Positions 8,800 to 17,997 of a DNA stretch of 55,903 nucleotides are shown here, piece by piece (positions within the stretch are counted from its first letter, which is position 1; each line of letters begins with the position of its first letter). Origin of the DNA: a virus; the IMG/VR virus record IMGVR_UViG_3300021085_003174, positions 1 to 55,903 of that record, one strand, 5' to 3'. Below the pieces are notes generated by a model, which was given only the letters and a program-made list of their open reading frames with translations, searched no databases and was not told where the DNA came from. The position numbers were made by a program, and so were the translations under genes.

Positions 8800-9052
8800 T
8801 GTTTGTTTTGTTATTTTCAGTAAAATTTTGTTTTATATCATATCCGTCTTCTTTATTTAAACTTTTGTGAATGAGGGTGCTGACATATTCTCCTAATTCT
8901 TCCTGTGTTAATTCTTCTTTTTGTAATTCAAATTTAGCATAATCAAGAAATTCGTCACACACCTCAAATTCAACATTAAGTTTTCCTGTTTCATCTGTAT
9001 CCATTCCTAAGATTTTTATCTTAGGGAGGTCTGTATTAACTGACTGTTCCAT
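8789..9052 (-). CDS. Protein of unknown function (87 aa)
   Basis: An acidic small protein with an apparent beta-strand start (KIKILGMDTDETGKLNVEFEV) followed by helices. It is not recognised. It overlaps the upstream 126-aa gene by 17 bp, suggesting coupled translation, and its 3' end overlaps the clamp promoter -35 region. Confidence 0.7.
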   Translation of the reverse strand: MEQSVNTDLPKIKILGMDTDETGKLNVEFEVCDEFLDYAKFELQKEELTQEELGEYVSTLIHKSLNKEDGYDIKQNFTENNKTNIDK

Positions 9053-9416
9053 CTGTAATCATGCTCCTGAGTTGTGCGGGAATTAACTCCACTTTTTCAT
9101 TTTTTGTGTTAACTAGAACAAGAGAGTGGTTCTTGATTTCTGCGTTCATTAAACTGTCTATATCAAAAAAGTGAATAATATTCTTATATGATATTTCTAA
9201 TATTCTGTCAGAAGGTTTCATACTCTTAATGTCGTATAATGTATGTTCATACATTTGATTTTTAATCATAATAACATGACACTCGGTTATTGCAGAATAC
9301 AATCCGTAGAACTTTTTTTCTTTTTTGAGATCAAACATAGAAGAAAACCTAGATGCGTACTTTTTGTATCTATCATCTTGTTCTTCTTCTATATCAAATA
9401 AGTCTTCGTAAAACAT
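9036..9416 (-). CDS. Protein of unknown function (126 aa)
   Basis: A soluble protein with an acidic N terminus (FYEDLFDIEEEQDD) and a strand-rich C-terminal half (ILEISYKNIIHFFDIDSL, SLVLVNTKNEKVELIPAQL). It has no recognised family. It is the first gene of a two-gene unit placed just upstream of the clamp operon. No similarity to gp62 or RegA could be seen. Confidence 0.7.
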   Translation of the reverse strand: MFYEDLFDIEEEQDDRYKKYASRFSSMFDLKKEKKFYGLYSAITECHVIMIKNQMYEHTLYDIKSMKPSDRILEISYKNIIHFFDIDSLMNAEIKNHSLVLVNTKNEKVELIPAQLRSMITDGTVS

Positions 9417-9439
9417 TTTTAATTTTTATATATGTATAT

Positions 9440-9468
9440 ATTATATTATATATGTATATATAGGTCAA
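9440..9468 (-). promoter_or_regulatory. Sigma70-like promoter of the 126-aa gene
   Basis: Minus strand: TTGACC (9468-9463), 17-bp spacer, perfect TATAAT (9445-9440). It leaves about 23 nt to the ATG at 9416, so a short AT-only leader of roughly 16 nt without an SD. Confidence 0.75.
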
Positions 9469-9471
9469 CCA

Positions 9472-10590
9472 TTATTTCAATAATTGATCGGGATTGAGTG
9501 GAATTAAATCGTTAACAACGAACTCTCCGTCTTTACGAATAAGTTCATCATCAAAGTAAATTTCACCTCCACCATAATCGGGTCTCTGAATTTTAACCAT
9601 ATCCCAATGAACTTGCGAATCGTTGCCATTACTTGCATCGTCATAACATTGACCTGGTGTAAAGTGAAAACTTCCACCAATCTTTTCATCAAATAAAATG
9701 TCACGCATAGGTTGAACAACATACGGATTGAATCCAATAGCAAACTCACCAATGTATCTTGCTCCATCATCACTATCAAGAATTTCATTTAGTGCTTCTG
9801 TGCTTGCATCACTATTTGCAATTGCGTCCACAATCTTTCCGTTTTTGAATTCCAACCGAATTCCGTCAAAGTCTGTTCCACGATAAATTGTGGGAGCATT
9901 AAATTGAATGTGTCCTTGAACACTATCCTTGATTGGACAACTGAATACTTCTCCATCCGGAATGTTGTGAGTTCCTCCACACGCAACTGCACCTATATCT
10001 TTGATAGAGAAACGCAAATCTGTGTCATCTCCTTTGATGTGAACCTTGTCTGCGTTTTGCATTCTTGTTTGAAGGTTACTCATACCCGGATTAAACTTAG
10101 AGTAATCAAAGGTGCATACATCAAAAAAGAAATTCTCAAATGCTTCGGTACTCATATTTGCTTGTTGTGCCATTGCAGGGGTGGGCCATCTTAAAATACA
10201 CCACTTGGTTTCATTTACACGATAATCAAGATATGGTTTAGTTACCTTAGACATCATCGTTTTGATGTCTGCATCTACATCACTTGTTTCGTATATATTG
10301 TTTGAACCTGCAATAGCAATGTAAGCATCCATTTCTTGAATCTTGGGCATACTGAATTTCATAAAGATTTCCATTTGCTCTTTGGTTGCGTGTTGCATAA
10401 TCTCACGACCAATACGACTTTGTGAAGTTTGCACAAACGGAATTCCACCATATTCACGAACTGCACGGACAAGTGCAATCGTCATATTGGCAGGCACTTC
10501 TGTGTTGTCTATTAATACTTTTTCTCCTTTTTGCAAAGACACACTGTGTCTTATTAAAAGGTCTGCTAGTTTTGTGTAATTTTGTTCCAT
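9472..10590 (-). CDS. M29-family metallo-aminopeptidase (AmpS/PepS type)
   Basis: This 372-aa protein resembles thermophilic-type aminopeptidases of family M29, which remove N-terminal residues with two metal ions. All five expected metal ligands are visible: E214 in NIPDGEVF, E282 in [10 protein letters not shown]309 in GSFHFTPGQ, and H328 and D330 in VHWDMV. The length is close to the usual ~400. It is unusual in a phage. It ends in an AT-rich intergenic region and follows a three-helix membrane protein gene by 3 nt. It may recycle peptides or process phage or host proteins; that is inference. Confidence 0.9.
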   Translation of the reverse strand: MEQNYTKLADLLIRHSVSLQKGEKVLIDNTEVPANMTIALVRAVREYGGIPFVQTSQSRIGREIMQHATKEQMEIFMKFSMPKIQEMDAYIAIAGSNNIYETSDVDADIKTMMSKVTKPYLDYRVNETKWCILRWPTPAMAQQANMSTEAFENFFFDVCTFDYSKFNPGMSNLQTRMQNADKVHIKGDDTDLRFSIKDIGAVACGGTHNIPDGEVFSCPIKDSVQGHIQFNAPTIYRGTDFDGIRLEFKNGKIVDAIANSDASTEALNEILDSDDGARYIGEFAIGFNPYVVQPMRDILFDEKIGGSFHFTPGQCYDDASNGNDSQVHWDMVKIQRPDYGGGEIYFDDELIRKDGEFVVNDLIPLNPDQLLK

Positions 10591-10593
10591 AAG

Positions 10594-10860
10594 TTATGCC
10601 ATCATTGCCATACCAACTATCAAAAAGAATACAACCATCAATGCAGGAATTGCTCCTACAATAGTCGCAAGTGTATTTTTGCTTGTAAGTCCGAGTATAG
10701 TTGCAACCGTTGATACGAAAAAATTCAATATCAAAATTATCCCCCCTAGTTGTGGAGCTCCAAAGCACAATAAGAATCCAACCACAAACATTACCGCACC
10801 TACGTTTGATAATGTTCCTGCTAGTTTATAGTTTTTATTTTCTGTTTCTTTTTCTGTCAT
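10594..10860 (-). CDS. Small membrane protein, probably three transmembrane helices (88 aa)
   Basis: A short polar N terminus (MTEKETENKNYK) leads into three hydrophobic stretches: about 16-34, 38-58 and 64-87, the last ending VVFFLIVGMAMMA. Glycine-rich helices and small size are compatible with a holin or an envelope protein, but no lysozyme gene is adjacent, so no lysis role is claimed. The aminopeptidase gene follows after 3 nt. Upstream, TATAAT-like sequence lies just before the ATG, with a weak TTGCAT -35. Confidence 0.75.
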   Translation of the reverse strand: MTEKETENKNYKLAGTLSNVGAVMFVVGFLLCFGAPQLGGIILILNFFVSTVATILGLTSKNTLATIVGAIPALMVVFFLIVGMAMMA

Positions 10861-10896
10861 ATTATTATATTATATATTTATATACATATATGCAAG

Positions 10897-12327
10897 TTAA
10901 AATGCGAAGAACTCGTTGCTTTTGTTTTTCTCGGAAGGTTGATTCGGAGATTCGGCATCTTCAACTCTTGTTTTGGCAATGATTGCATAATCCTTTTCTT
11001 TTTCTATTCCGATGTATTTTCTATCAAGCATCTTCGCCGCAATACAAGTTGTTCCACTTCCAACAAAAGGATCAACCACAACATCATTCTCACGACTTCC
11101 AAGTGTTATTAAATAACTCATTAGTTCAATGGGTTTAACGGTTGGATGAACATTTTGTTTTTCCGTGACAAATCTACCAGTAACATCGTGGTCGATTTTG
11201 CTATTGCTCATATCTTCTGCATTTCTTCTTCCTGGCATTGAAGAACTTTTCTTTTTAGGAAGATGTTCAAGACCTTTGTTTTTTTCTGCTTTGCTTGCTT
11301 TTGCAACAATCATAAAAGGAAAAGTCTTTTGAACACTTTCAGGCAATTTATGTATTTGTGATTTCCACCAAGAATCCAAATCGTAAAAACGAGAAAATGA
11401 TCCTTCGTCTCCGTAAGTTCTTCCGGCGGGTTTGCCGGTACTTTCTTGCCAAATACCACCAGATGCACTTCCACTATCTGTGTGTTTTCCTTTGCTTCGT
11501 TTTACTCCGTCATTAAGTACATCATCTTGTACAATCAAATTGGCTGCGAATCTTCCGTCTGGTTGTTTATATTCTCCTGCACCACCTCGTTCAAAGCACT
11601 TGGTTTCTTTTTTTCTGTCGGAAGTCCACATATCTTTTCCTTCACGTGGTGTTGGATTTTTTGCATATGCTCCACCATCTAAACTTTCATCTGTTGGAAT
11701 TCTACAATCGTCCAACCAAGTAATTCCTTTGCCATTTTTCATTGCTTGTTCAATGGTGGTTTTTTCTATAATTGGTTTCATTGCAACAAGTACAACTTCT
11801 ACCGCAGGTTTCGGTTGATAACCTACATAAGAACCTTCAAGTGCTTTTGCTTCATCGGATGCAGGTTCAGTTATATCGGGTGTTCTTCTTTCTTGCGTGT
11901 CACTATCCTTCCAATTGTTATATGTAGTTAGTTCTTGGTTGCCTTCGGGAGTTTTGTATTTTCCAATAACTTTTCTTTTTTTACCAAGTTGTTTGTCCAC
12001 CGTCTTTGCCACATTATGTGCTTTTGGAAATCCTGTTGCGTATGTCCAATAAATCGGAGTGAATCCGATATTGAATCCTGCATCTTCTAAACGAACCATC
12101 ATACGACTTTGTACATCTGAACGAGGTGCTGACATAACGAAGCAGAATCCTCCTGGTTTCAAAACTCGTAAACACTCTTGCCAAATTTCTAATGCAGGAA
12201 CTGCTTTGTCCCAATCACGATTCATAAACGAGTATCCATAAGGTGGGTCTGTGCAGACCAAGTCTACCGATTCGTCCTTAAGTTTCTTGAGAACTTTCAA
12301 ACTATCTCCATTTATTATTTTATTCAT
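10897..12327 (-). CDS. Site-specific DNA methyltransferase (beta-type motif order)
   Basis: An amino-methyltransferase of adenine N6 or cytosine N4 type, 476 aa. The catalytic TDPPYGYSF lies near the N terminus (DPPY at 27-30) and the AdoMet-binding VVVDPFVGSGTT near the C terminus, giving the beta-class order. A central insertion of about 250 residues may be the target-recognition region. The ATG at 12327 is chosen over an upstream in-frame start because homology-like sequence begins at NKIINGDSLKVL; it overlaps the preceding gene by 8 bp. No restriction endonuclease is nearby, so it probably protects or marks phage DNA. Confidence 0.92.
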   Translation of the reverse strand: MNKIINGDSLKVLKKLKDESVDLVCTDPPYGYSFMNRDWDKAVPALEIWQECLRVLKPGGFCFVMSAPRSDVQSRMMVRLEDAGFNIGFTPIYWTYATGFPKAHNVAKTVDKQLGKKRKVIGKYKTPEGNQELTTYNNWKDSDTQERRTPDITEPASDEAKALEGSYVGYQPKPAVEVVLVAMKPIIEKTTIEQAMKNGKGITWLDDCRIPTDESLDGGAYAKNPTPREGKDMWTSDRKKETKCFERGGAGEYKQPDGRFAANLIVQDDVLNDGVKRSKGKHTDSGSASGGIWQESTGKPAGRTYGDEGSFSRFYDLDSWWKSQIHKLPESVQKTFPFMIVAKASKAEKNKGLEHLPKKKSSSMPGRRNAEDMSNSKIDHDVTGRFVTEKQNVHPTVKPIELMSYLITLGSRENDVVVDPFVGSGTTCIAAKMLDRKYIGIEKEKDYAIIAKTRVEDAESPNQPSEKNKSNEFFAF

Positions 12328-13216
12328 AACTAAAAAACTTATTTGAGTTAACACGAAGTTCGTCTTGCTCACAATAATCTGGAATTTGATATTCACCTTG
12401 TTTGCGGAAAACCATAATATATTCGTGTATTTTACTTGTGTATCGTTTGCTTGCTACTTTCGCACATTGAACATAAGCAAACGGACTAAGATTCTTCATA
12501 ATAATTGTATCGTGATGAGTCATACCTTCGTTTACAAATGCAGTAATCAAGTCCGAATGAAAACTACGAAGACCACTGCCTGTCATATCTCTCCAATCTG
12601 AAACAACCCATACACAAAATGCTCCTGGTTTCAAAACACGATTTATACTGTGACCACATTTTTTAATTTGTGTCATAAACTCTTCGTATGTTCCACAATC
12701 ACTTAATTGATTTTTCGTACTTTCATACTTTTCAAGATTATGATACGGAGGACAAGTAAACACCAAATCAGCAGTTTCATTTTGTGTGTGAAGCATTTCT
12801 GTTCCATCACAATTAAAAAGTTTAGGGGATACCTTGAACTTTTCAAAATGCTTCATACACCGTGTATATGTTTGTTGTGATACTTCGTAACCTTGATAGT
12901 TGCGACCCAGTTTACAAGCAACCATAGCACGGGTAGCACGACCTGCAAATGGGTCTACGACTACACTTCCACGCATACTCCAATAATTAAGTATTTGTTC
13001 TGCTACACCTGCGTGAAACTCACTAAACCTAAGACCGGGAAGATTCTCTGCATCTTTACTTCGTTTTGTTTCACGGATGCCATCATCAAGATATGCTTCC
13101 GGCCATTGTTCACGATGATCACGACTTGGTTCTAATACACTCAAAGGCAACCAACCGAATTGTTCATCAATTCTACAATCTTTTCTGATTGGAAGTATTT
13201 GATTATAGTTTGCCAT
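12320..13216 (-). CDS. DNA methyltransferase-like protein (permuted, TCPPY)
   Basis: A 298-aa AdoMet-dependent methyltransferase fold with the motif order reversed relative to its neighbour. The AdoMet motif VVVDPFAGRATRAMVA (85-100) comes before the catalytic FTCPPYHNLEKY (153-164), and LKPGAFCVWVVSDW follows. It replaces the usual DPPY with CPPY. Its start overlaps the DNA polymerase stop by one base, and its end overlaps the next methyltransferase, so three genes form one coupled unit. Confidence 0.88.
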   Translation of the reverse strand: MANYNQILPIRKDCRIDEQFGWLPLSVLEPSRDHREQWPEAYLDDGIRETKRSKDAENLPGLRFSEFHAGVAEQILNYWSMRGSVVVDPFAGRATRAMVACKLGRNYQGYEVSQQTYTRCMKHFEKFKVSPKLFNCDGTEMLHTQNETADLVFTCPPYHNLEKYESTKNQLSDCGTYEEFMTQIKKCGHSINRVLKPGAFCVWVVSDWRDMTGSGLRSFHSDLITAFVNEGMTHHDTIIMKNLSPFAYVQCAKVASKRYTSKIHEYIMVFRKQGEYQIPDYCEQDELRVNSNKFFSYE

Positions 13217-15723
13217 TAGAATGCAAAAAACTTTTGTGCAGTCGCAAGATTCTCACTTGCAAAGTCCCAATCGAGAGCATCGTAGAAATCACGCAACTTG
13301 CCTTCAAGTTCTCGTTCAAACAATTTATCTTTGTCTGCGTACTTCTCAATAAACTCCATAAGTTCTGGTGGGTCTTCGTATCCACGAAACGCAAGAGCAT
13401 CTAAACCAAGTTCATTGTTCTTGAGATATATCCACTTGATTTTCTCTCCATTACGAATGGGTTCTGCCTGAATCTTAAACTTCTTGATAAACTGATTATG
13501 AATGATACTTGCTTTAACGTGAGCAGGTGTACTCTTCGCACACTCACCCACAACTGCACCCTTGTCCATCATCTTCAAATACTTGGTTACGTTTTTAACT
13601 GCACTTGTTTTTGCAATGTCTTGAACAGATTCGTTTTTGACTTGTCGTTTAAGGGCAACGATTTTGTCATCAATTTCTTCTTTCGGTGTATCTTTCAAAA
13701 TGTCTTTGAGGATTTCTGTCATAAACGCACGAAATCGTGTAGGAAAACTACTACGAACAACGTCAAGTCCTTTAACTTCCAATTCATCACAACCAACACC
13801 GTTGTTGTTGATAATCCATTGTGCGTATCGTTTCTTTGCCAACCAAATACTTGCTTTGGAAATAACTTCTTGTTTAATGTCATACCGATGTTCTTCAATG
13901 TTAAAGAAACGTTTTGCCATCACATCATAACTTTTATTGATAAAGGTTTGTACATTATCTGCGACTTCAAGAATCGCAGTTGCCATTTCATCGTCATTTT
14001 TTACATCAACATTAGGCATCGTTTTTTCTACGATAGGTAGTGCTGAAAAGAATACCGAGTCGGTATCAATGTAAATACAATGATCTTCGGTATCACCAAG
14101 AGTTTTGTTGTAATAGTGATTTGCAATCTTGCGACTAAACTTAATCACGGACACACCTGTGGTTGTAACTGCTTCTGCATTATCTACATCATAAAAACGA
14201 AAGATGGGTAAACCTAGAACACCATACAAAGAATTAAGAAGAATCTTTTGCACGTGTTGTCTTCTTTTATAAAACACATACTTGGCATCATTACCTGCGT
14301 TACCATATTCCTTCATTTTATTCTTGAACTCAACACGTTGATTAAACCATTGATCAAGAATCGCAGGAATAAGTCCGACCTTTTCTTTTGTATACATTAC
14401 ACCATTGCTACTAATAGCAAGATTGTTTTCCTTCAAAAATGTTTTGAACTCATCTGCTGAATAAGTGTCACCACGAAATCCCACTTCGGTTTGCTCTCCG
14501 TCACAAAACTTCTCAGGACTCCAATTATCAACAACACCCACTTTAGTTTCAGGTGATATATTTGTTGACATAATGATTGATGGATACAGAGATGTCAAAT
14601 CCAAATCAAACACCCACTTGTATTTACCAGGTGTAGGAGCAGCCACATACGCACCACTAAACTTTTTTGATCCATCTCCTTTAATTTCATTGAATTTGTC
14701 ACGACCATCTGGATCTTTGTTTGGTGCAACTAAATTATGTCTACGAAGATAAGTAAGCAACGCACCTTCAAGATAACGAGACGAAAACAATATGTATTCA
14801 TATGGAACGTGACCCACGTGACAAATACTACGAGTTAACTCAATGAGTTCCATCTTTTTGTCAATCTCCACAACAATCTTTACGTCATTCAAATTGTATT
14901 CAATAAACTTCTCAATATCCGAAGAAAACAAATCATCAAGATTACCTTCGTATTCAATTTTTCCGATGCCGACTTCTTTACGACCAATAGCATCCAAACG
15001 ATATGTTGGTTCAACCGAGTATGTAAAGTTTTTGTACAACACAAGATAGTCTAAACAACTTACACCTGCAATCACGATTCGTTTCTTGAACGGATGAAAA
15101 TATGCGTGGCCAATCGGACTCAAACGATTTGCTTCTTCTTGTCCTAATACTCTTGCAAGTCTGCGATACAAATAAGGAACGTCAAATCCATCAATGTTCC
15201 AACCTGTCAATATTGTCGGACTAATCTCTTGATAAAAATCAAGAAAATGAGAAAGTAATGCTCGTTCATTATCATAAGAATAAACTGATACTTCATCATT
15301 AGAGTAATCGGTTATTTTATTCTCTTTATCAAGAATCAACACCACATAATTGTTGGTGCAACTATCGTGCCATGCAATAGCAGTAACAGGATTGTTTGCT
15401 TTTTCTGTATCAGGTAAATCACCTTCCATGCTTACCTCAATATCAAAGTTCATAACGCAATGACCGGTGCTTGGTTCATCATCGTCTTCGTACAAATCAA
15501 TTAGATTACGAGTTTCAATTGGTACATCCGATTCAAATAAACCTGCATCTTCATACCGATATCGTGTTACCTTTTCTAACTTGTCACCATACATACTGCG
15601 ATACATTCCATTAGGAGACTTTTTGTATGCGTATGGTTTATTCTTGAATGTTACGAGACCTTTTTTATCGTCCCACAGATAGACCGTATGATCTTTTTTA
15701 TTTACGAATATGTTTTGATACAT
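13216..15723 (-). CDS. 43: Family B DNA polymerase (T4 gp43-like)
   Basis: The replicative polymerase, 835 aa. The 3'-5' exonuclease motifs are FDIEV (93-97), GWNIDGFD (174-181) and YNLNDV (276-281). The polymerase motifs are DLTSLYPSI (375-383, motif A), KILLNSLYG (493-501, motif B) and YIDTDS (551-556, motif C). All catalytic acidic residues are intact, and no intein or split is seen. It ends in LATAQKFFAF, a short hydrophobic tail of the kind that binds sliding clamps. It heads a coupled unit with two DNA methyltransferases. Confidence 0.97.
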   Translation of the reverse strand: MYQNIFVNKKDHTVYLWDDKKGLVTFKNKPYAYKKSPNGMYRSMYGDKLEKVTRYRYEDAGLFESDVPIETRNLIDLYEDDDEPSTGHCVMNFDIEVSMEGDLPDTEKANNPVTAIAWHDSCTNNYVVLILDKENKITDYSNDEVSVYSYDNERALLSHFLDFYQEISPTILTGWNIDGFDVPYLYRRLARVLGQEEANRLSPIGHAYFHPFKKRIVIAGVSCLDYLVLYKNFTYSVEPTYRLDAIGRKEVGIGKIEYEGNLDDLFSSDIEKFIEYNLNDVKIVVEIDKKMELIELTRSICHVGHVPYEYILFSSRYLEGALLTYLRRHNLVAPNKDPDGRDKFNEIKGDGSKKFSGAYVAAPTPGKYKWVFDLDLTSLYPSIIMSTNISPETKVGVVDNWSPEKFCDGEQTEVGFRGDTYSADEFKTFLKENNLAISSNGVMYTKEKVGLIPAILDQWFNQRVEFKNKMKEYGNAGNDAKYVFYKRRQHVQKILLNSLYGVLGLPIFRFYDVDNAEAVTTTGVSVIKFSRKIANHYYNKTLGDTEDHCIYIDTDSVFFSALPIVEKTMPNVDVKNDDEMATAILEVADNVQTFINKSYDVMAKRFFNIEEHRYDIKQEVISKASIWLAKKRYAQWIINNNGVGCDELEVKGLDVVRSSFPTRFRAFMTEILKDILKDTPKEEIDDKIVALKRQVKNESVQDIAKTSAVKNVTKYLKMMDKGAVVGECAKSTPAHVKASIIHNQFIKKFKIQAEPIRNGEKIKWIYLKNNELGLDALAFRGYEDPPELMEFIEKYADKDKLFERELEGKLRDFYDALDWDFASENLATAQKFFAF

Positions 15724-15731
15724 TGAATATT

Positions 15732-15760
15732 ATAGTATCGCAATTTATATAAAAAGTCAA
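15732..15760 (-). promoter_or_regulatory. Sigma70-like promoter of the DNA polymerase gene
   Basis: Minus strand: TTGACT (15760-15755), 17-bp spacer, TACTAT (15737-15732), then 8 nt to the ATG at 15723. A perfect TATAAT also occurs at 15734-15729 with 20-bp spacing. Either way the predicted start site is at the start codon. Confidence 0.65.
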
Positions 15761-16284
15761 GCACCGGTGCTTCCGAATCCACCTTTTCCACGATCAGTCT
15801 CTGACAACTCTTCTACGATTTCAAATTCAACTTTGTGAGTTTCTGCAATTACAAGTTGTGCGATGCGTTCACCCTTTGTATAAATTTTATCCATATTAAC
15901 ATTTGTTAGAATTGGAACGTGTGTGCAATGTCCTTTTATCTTTGCGTAAATATCTTCTGGTTGTGTAATGTACTTGAAACGAACCAACAACTCACCACGA
16001 TAACCACAATCAATTAATCCAATTGAATTTGCAAGTACAAGATTTTTATTACTGATACTGCTTCTTGGAAAAATGTTAGTATGATAAACTTTATCATCAA
16101 CACACGGTTCTATATATAAGTCTGTGTGGTATTGTATATAATCTATTCGTGACCAAGCCTGTGCTTCTTCATTGTATTCACCCGAAATTGCTGGATGAGA
16201 CGATGCAACTAAATCATAACCGACATCGTATTGCGTTAAATTTTTTGGTACAATAGTTCCAGTATTTTTTATCTTAATTTTCAT
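15757..16284 (-). CDS. dut: dUTP pyrophosphatase (trimeric dUTPase family)
   Basis: It hydrolyses dUTP to dUMP, keeping uracil out of DNA and feeding dTMP synthesis. The family motifs are in order: YDVGYDLVA (19-27), FPRSSISNKNLVLANS (72-87), GLIDCGYRGEL (89-99), GERIAQLVI (138-146) and the nucleotide-closing tail RGKGGFGSTG (165-174). The 175-aa length is a little long because of an insertion at about 33-55. It overlaps the upstream gene by 11 bp. Confidence 0.96.
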   Translation of the reverse strand: MKIKIKNTGTIVPKNLTQYDVGYDLVASSHPAISGEYNEEAQAWSRIDYIQYHTDLYIEPCVDDKVYHTNIFPRSSISNKNLVLANSIGLIDCGYRGELLVRFKYITQPEDIYAKIKGHCTHVPILTNVNMDKIYTKGERIAQLVIAETHKVEFEIVEELSETDRGKGGFGSTGA

Positions 16285-16741
16285 TCAAATATAATACCGC
16301 ATCTTCAAAGGTATTGACAACCTTAATATCATTTTCTTTTGCTTCGTGTTCAAGCATTAATCTCCAAAATTTTATTGTTCCCCACATATGATTTTGATTT
16401 ATTTCCAACAAATTTTGTTTATGTCGTTCTTCATCAATGGTAACAAGAACATTGGGTTTAATTGGCCATTCCCAAAAACTTCTTGCACTCCACACCTCGG
16501 ATATGCCGATAATTTTTTCGTTACAATTTTTAATAACACTCCAAGAGTCACGTGAAAATTGTAACATTAATTCATGTTCATCAATTATAGGAGAAGAGTA
16601 TATATTATTTTTAAATTCTTTTTTATTTAAATGTAATGGCCATCCAATTTTATTAGCAACGAGTTCTTCTGCGTCTGAAAAGTTTTGTGATTTACTATGA
16701 TAAGATATCCCAGAATGTCTAACTGCTGATAATATTTTCAT
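16274..16741 (-). CDS. Protein of unknown function (155 aa)
   Basis: Not recognised. It is a soluble mixed alpha/beta protein with a tryptophan-rich centre (IGISEVWSARSFWEWPIKPN) and an ending that resembles a Rossmann-like strand-helix (IKVVNTFEDAVLYLNE). It overlaps genes on both sides (10-23 bp) inside the dUTPase operon, so a nucleotide or DNA metabolism role is possible but unproven. Confidence 0.65.
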   Translation of the reverse strand: MKILSAVRHSGISYHSKSQNFSDAEELVANKIGWPLHLNKKEFKNNIYSSPIIDEHELMLQFSRDSWSVIKNCNEKIIGISEVWSARSFWEWPIKPNVLVTIDEERHKQNLLEINQNHMWGTIKFWRLMLEHEAKENDIKVVNTFEDAVLYLNEN

Positions 16742-17078
16742 CTGAATAATACTTGTTTATCAATTTTACGATGACATCTCCGTGGCAAGGTTTGGGTTTG
16801 CACCAACAACCAAGTATTTTTCCTTTGAGTGTTTTAAGTTCTTCGATAAGTTGAGGCTGATTTTCAATCCACTCTTCGTAACTTTGAATTGCTTCTGATT
16901 TACTTGCAACACGGAACTTTGCAAGGGTTTTATCTTTTGACGAAAACGGATTACCCCACAAAGAAGGCCTTCCGATGTAGACGTCATATTCTGATTTCTT
17001 ACAATGGACTATTTTAGTTGTATTTGTGTTTATTTCTAAGTTAGAATAAAATGATAAATTAACTTTTGGTTGTGTCAT
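16719..17078 (-). CDS. DUF4326-like protein (119 aa)
   Basis: The pattern YIGRPSLWGNPF, a central helix, and KGKILGCWCKPKPCHGDVIVKLIN matches the small DUF4326 family often found in phages. The invariant CWC-x-P-x-x-CHG is present and suggests a metal- or nucleotide-binding site. The biochemical role is unknown. It overlaps both flanking genes (20-23 bp). Confidence 0.8.
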   Translation of the reverse strand: MTQPKVNLSFYSNLEINTNTTKIVHCKKSEYDVYIGRPSLWGNPFSSKDKTLAKFRVASKSEAIQSYEEWIENQPQLIEELKTLKGKILGCWCKPKPCHGDVIVKLINKYYSDENIISS

Positions 17079-17394
17079 CCAAATCTATATCTTTATCAAT
17101 GTCTTCTATATTGGAGAATAATTCGTTAACAAAGTCAAACTCAAGTTGCTGATTTTGAAACTCTGGATGATTTACTTCAGAGTAATTTACATCAGTTGAA
17201 TGATTATCTTCGTTTACGAATTCAAGGTGGCCATCAAAGTGGAAACCAGAACCTCTTAGAAACAACTCAAATGCATTTAATACTTCACCTAAAGTTTCTT
17301 CTGACGTGGAGTGTCTTGTTCTTGATACAAGATTATCATCAGAATCTCTCCATGTGTAATCAAATGTGAATTTTGCTGTATTGTCGTATTTCAT
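17059..17394 (-). CDS. Protein of unknown function (111 aa)
   Basis: An acidic, apparently strand-rich protein (KFTFDYTWRDSDDNLVSRTRH) with an acidic disordered C terminus. It has no recognised family. It is the first gene of the dut-containing run. A TATATTTAT box ends 6 nt before its ATG and no SD is present. Confidence 0.65.
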   Translation of the reverse strand: MKYDNTAKFTFDYTWRDSDDNLVSRTRHSTSEETLGEVLNAFELFLRGSGFHFDGHLEFVNEDNHSTDVNYSEVNHPEFQNQQLEFDFVNELFSNIEDIDKDIDLDDTTKS

Positions 17395-17400
17395 ATATAC

Positions 17401-17409
17401 ATAAATATA
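17401..17409 (-). promoter_or_regulatory. TATATTTAT box upstream of the 111-aa gene
   Basis: Minus-strand TATATTTAT followed by GTATAT and the ATG at 17394. Spacing and orientation match the other box-before-start sites. Confidence 0.45.
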
Positions 17410-17436
17410 TACAATTAAACCTCAAACGTAAAGTCT

Positions 17437-17643
17437 TTATTTTTTTTGAGAACCTAGTAAAACAGCCTTTAACACTATTTGCGTATATAGTTGGATAAAA
17501 ACTATACTTAACCAGTTAAAAAATGTATACTCAATTTGTAAATTTAAAAGTGTGTTAAAAGACCAAATTAATCCAAGTGGTAAAAATATTAAACCAGTTA
17601 TTCCTAGAAATAATGTAGTTAACTTTGATGTATCTAATTCCAT
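17437..17643 (-). CDS. Small membrane protein, two predicted helices (68 aa)
   Basis: Two hydrophobic segments, about 9-33 (TLFLGITGLIFLPLGLIWSF) and 41-62 (FFNWLSIVFIQLYTQIVLKA), end in a basic tail GSQKK. It is holin-sized but has no linked endolysin. It starts 4 nt after the stop of the 96-aa gene. Confidence 0.7.
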   Translation of the reverse strand: MELDTSKLTTLFLGITGLIFLPLGLIWSFNTLLNLQIEYTFFNWLSIVFIQLYTQIVLKAVLLGSQKK

Positions 17644-17647
17644 TATC

Positions 17648-17938
17648 TTACTTTCGTATTTCGCAAATTTTTTCGTGCAATAACTTTAAATCATCATATG
17701 TTAGTCCAAATATAGCCTCCACACCCTCAACCATTTTTTCAAAAGAAACTATTACTCCTACTTCTGCTGGATCTCCTTCTGATTCTGTGATTTTGTATTT
17801 TAAATCAAGTGTATCGTCTTGTATTTCTTGAAGTTTGCATATTGTCATGTGTTCGTACAATGCGACAAAGTCATCTACAGAGCAAGTTGTTAGAAAGTCT
17901 AATGATTCTTGTTCAATTCGGTTTTCTTCAGATTTCAT
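17648..17938 (-). CDS. Protein of unknown function (96 aa)
   Basis: An acidic, soluble protein with helix-strand alternation (SLDFLTTCSVDDFVALYEH, LDLKYKITESEGD). It is not recognised. TTGACA-N16-TATATT at 18001-17974 could be its promoter, and a TATATTTAT overlaps that -10 region (17979-17971). The leader has no SD. Confidence 0.65.
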   Translation of the reverse strand: MKSEENRIEQESLDFLTTCSVDDFVALYEHMTICKLQEIQDDTLDLKYKITESEGDPAEVGVIVSFEKMVEGVEAIFGLTYDDLKLLHEKICEIRK

Positions 17939-17997
17939 TTTATATTATTGATTTAAGGTTATGTATCTATATAAATATATATTATAGTTTGAAAATG

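Noticed and set aside
10871-10880. TATATTTATA on the plus strand upstream of the minus-strand 88-aa gene
   Set aside because: It is in the wrong orientation for the adjacent gene and no plus-strand gene follows, so it was not counted as a promoter box; it is a warning about chance matches in AT-rich DNA.
10897-13216. Restriction-modification system
   Set aside because: Methyltransferases are clear, but no restriction endonuclease gene is adjacent; the neighbours are polymerase and replication genes.
10594-17643. Small membrane proteins at 10594 and 17437 as holins
   Set aside because: Size and helices fit, but no endolysin or spanin pair is linked, so the lysis role is not supported.
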